Below are positions 7,113 through 8,048 of a stretch of 8,048 nt of DNA, in pieces. Each line of letters begins with the position of its first letter. Positions within the stretch are counted from its first letter, which is position 1. Location of the stretch: NCBI GenBank assembly GCA_017304125.1, contig JAFKLV010000057.1, positions 1 through 8,048 of the forward strand. Direction: 5' to 3'. The position numbers and the translations under genes are program-made. Source of the DNA: Sphingomonadales bacterium. GTDB taxonomy: Bacteria > Pseudomonadota > Alphaproteobacteria > Sphingomonadales > Sphingomonadaceae. The notes below the pieces were generated by a model. It had not been told where the DNA came from. It did not search any database and saw only the letters and a program-made list of their open reading frames with translations.

Positions 7113-7409
7113 ATGAGGATGTGGATTACCCCGTTTCTGCTGCTTCTCGTCGCATCGCCGGCGCCTGCCGCACCCGATCCGGGGCGTGAGGCGAGCGCTG
7201 CGTGGCAGGCGACGCGACAGGGCCGCATCCTCCCGCTCAAGGAGATCGAGCGTCGCGTCGTCCCGACGATGAAGGGCGCGCAATATATCGGTTTCGACCT
7301 GGAACTGCCGAGCGGGGTCTATACCCTCAAATTCCTGCGTGACGGCACGGTGATCTGGGTCGATGTCGATGGCCGCACCGGTCAGGTGATCGGGCGTACC
7401 GGGCGTTGA
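7113..7409 (+). CDS. Small secreted PepSY-like domain protein
   Basis: A 98-aa protein with a clear signal peptide: MRMWITPFLLLLVASPAPAA, a basic start, a hydrophobic core, and likely cleavage after A19 or A20. The rest resembles one PepSY domain: GRILPLKEIERRV (37-49), GAQYIGFDLELPSGVYTLKFL (55-75) and GTVIWVDVDGRTGQVI (78-93). Such small periplasmic PepSY proteins are often encoded beside PhoP/CpxR-like two-component genes, as here, where a response regulator follows by 67 nt. A role as a periplasmic modulator or reporter of the downstream kinase is inferred only. ATG 7113 and the in-frame ATG 7119 are both possible starts; neither has a good ribosome site, although GAGG overlaps the region just before 7119. 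The family assignment rests on pattern, not on a profile search. Confidence 0.8.
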   Translation: MRMWITPFLLLLVASPAPAAPDPGREASAAWQATRQGRILPLKEIERRVVPTMKGAQYIGFDLELPSGVYTLKFLRDGTVIWVDVDGRTGQVIGRTGR

Positions 7410-7464
7410 TCGCCGTGGATTTCATCGCGCCCGCTTCGGTGATAACCGGAAGCGATATAACCCA

Positions 7465-7471
7465 AAGGGAG
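7465..7471 (+). promoter_or_regulatory. Ribosome binding site of the OmpR-type regulator
   Basis: AAGGGAG lies about 5 nt before the ATG at 7477 and fits the Shine-Dalgarno consensus well. It fixes the start of a gene whose end is outside the window. It is the best ribosome site in the window. Confidence 0.7.
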
Positions 7472-7476
7472 AAAAC

Positions 7477-8048
7477 ATGCGCGTCCTGATCGTCGAAGAC
7501 GAGCCGAATCTCGGCCAGCAGCTCAAGAGCACGCTGGAAGGCGCGGGCTATGCCATCGATCTCGCCACCGACGGCGAGGAAGGGCATTTCCTCGGCTCGA
7601 CCGAAAGCTATGACGCGATCGTGCTCGATCTCGGCCTGCCGGAGATCGACGGGCTGACCGTGCTCGATCGCTGGCGCAAGGAAGGCAAGACCACGCCGGT
7701 GCTGGTGCTCACCGCGCGCGACAGCTGGTCGGACAAGGTCGCCGGGCTCGATGCCGGCGCCGACGATTATGTCGCCAAGCCGTTCCAGACCGAGGAACTG
7801 ATCGCCCGGCTGCGCGCGCTGATCCGCCGCGCTTCGGGCAATGCCTCGTCGGAGCTGACCGCGGGCGATGTCCGGCTCGATACGCGCTCGGGCAAGGTGA
7901 CCCGCGCCGGCGAACCGGTGAAGCTGACCGCGCAGGAATATAAGCTGTTGAGCTACCTGCTCCACCACAAGGGGAAGGTGGTCAGCCGCACCGAACTGAT
8001 CGAGCATATCTACGATCAGGATTTCGACCGCGATTCGAACACGATCGA
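7477..8048 (+). CDS. OmpR/PhoP-family response regulator, 3' end outside window
   Basis: DNA-binding two-component regulator, of which 190 residues are present; family members are about 220-230 aa, so only the last part is missing. The receiver domain (1-115) has the acidic pair E7/D8, phosphoacceptor D51 in AIVLDLGLPEIDG, T79 in VLVLTARDS, and K101 in DDYVAKPF. The winged-helix output domain starts near residue 130 (GDVRLDTRSGKVTRAGEPVKLTAQEYKLLSYLL, then VSRTELIEHIYDQDFDRDSNT). It resembles PhoP/QseB/CpxR-like members, but the ligand or regulon cannot be read from sequence. The reading frame stays open to the window end. A histidine kinase gene probably follows, as is usual for this class, but it is not visible. 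The small PepSY gene just before it may belong to the same unit. Confidence 0.93.
   Translation, partial: MRVLIVEDEPNLGQQLKSTLEGAGYAIDLATDGEEGHFLGSTESYDAIVLDLGLPEIDGLTVLDRWRKEGKTTPVLVLTARDSWSDKVAGLDAGADDYVAKPFQTEELIARLRALIRRASGNASSELTAGDVRLDTRSGKVTRAGEPVKLTAQEYKLLSYLLHHKGKVVSRTELIEHIYDQDFDRDSNTI

Noticed and set aside
7456..7461. TATAAC as a -10 box for the response regulator
   Set aside because: No -35 partner is visible at 16-18 nt, and the transcript would begin inside the ribosome site.

Overview
The window is GC-rich DNA from an alphaproteobacterium, most likely a sphingomonad. This is inferred from the codon bias (strong G/C at third positions), from the CCCCGGC-GAAG-GCCGGGG-type palindromes at the left edge, and from the kinds of genes present. 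It is a chromosomal exopolysaccharide and envelope-regulation region rather than an obvious mobile island: no transposase, integrase, tRNA or CRISPR array is visible.

Layout, left to right. Positions 1-180 hold no gene and carry two inverted pairs of REP-like hairpins. Four genes then run leftwards (minus strand), so they are transcribed from about 5.84 kb down to 0.18 kb: a membrane-bound polyprenyl-phosphate sugar-1-phosphate transferase of the XrtA/PEP-CTERM-associated type (4451-5839), the sensor kinase PrsK (2389-4449), the sigma-54-dependent response regulator PrsR (1028-2392), and a DUF815-type AAA+ ATPase (181-990). Gaps are 1 nt, a 4-nt overlap, and 10-37 nt, which suggests one operon. 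A 158-bp divergent intergenic region (5840-5997) separates this operon from three rightward genes: a single-domain mannose-1-phosphate guanylyltransferase (5998-7050), a small secreted PepSY-like protein (7113-7409), and an OmpR/PhoP-type response regulator cut off by the window edge (7477-8048).

How the parts may fit together. The sugar transferase starts a lipid-linked repeat unit and ManC makes GDP-mannose, so both belong to polysaccharide synthesis. PrsK and PrsR are the two-component pair that, with sigma-54, controls genes of the exosortase/PEP-CTERM surface-protein system in EPS-producing bacteria. No exosortase and no PEP-CTERM substrate is encoded here, so the targets must lie outside the window. 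The PepSY protein and the second response regulator look like the start of a separate envelope-stress or cation-type two-component locus whose kinase would lie just past position 8048.

I recognise every protein-coding gene at the family level and see no clearly undescribed system. The most useful open points are a possible sigma-54-like element in the divergent promoter region, the linkage of a DUF815 ATPase to prsKR, and the paired REP-like hairpins.
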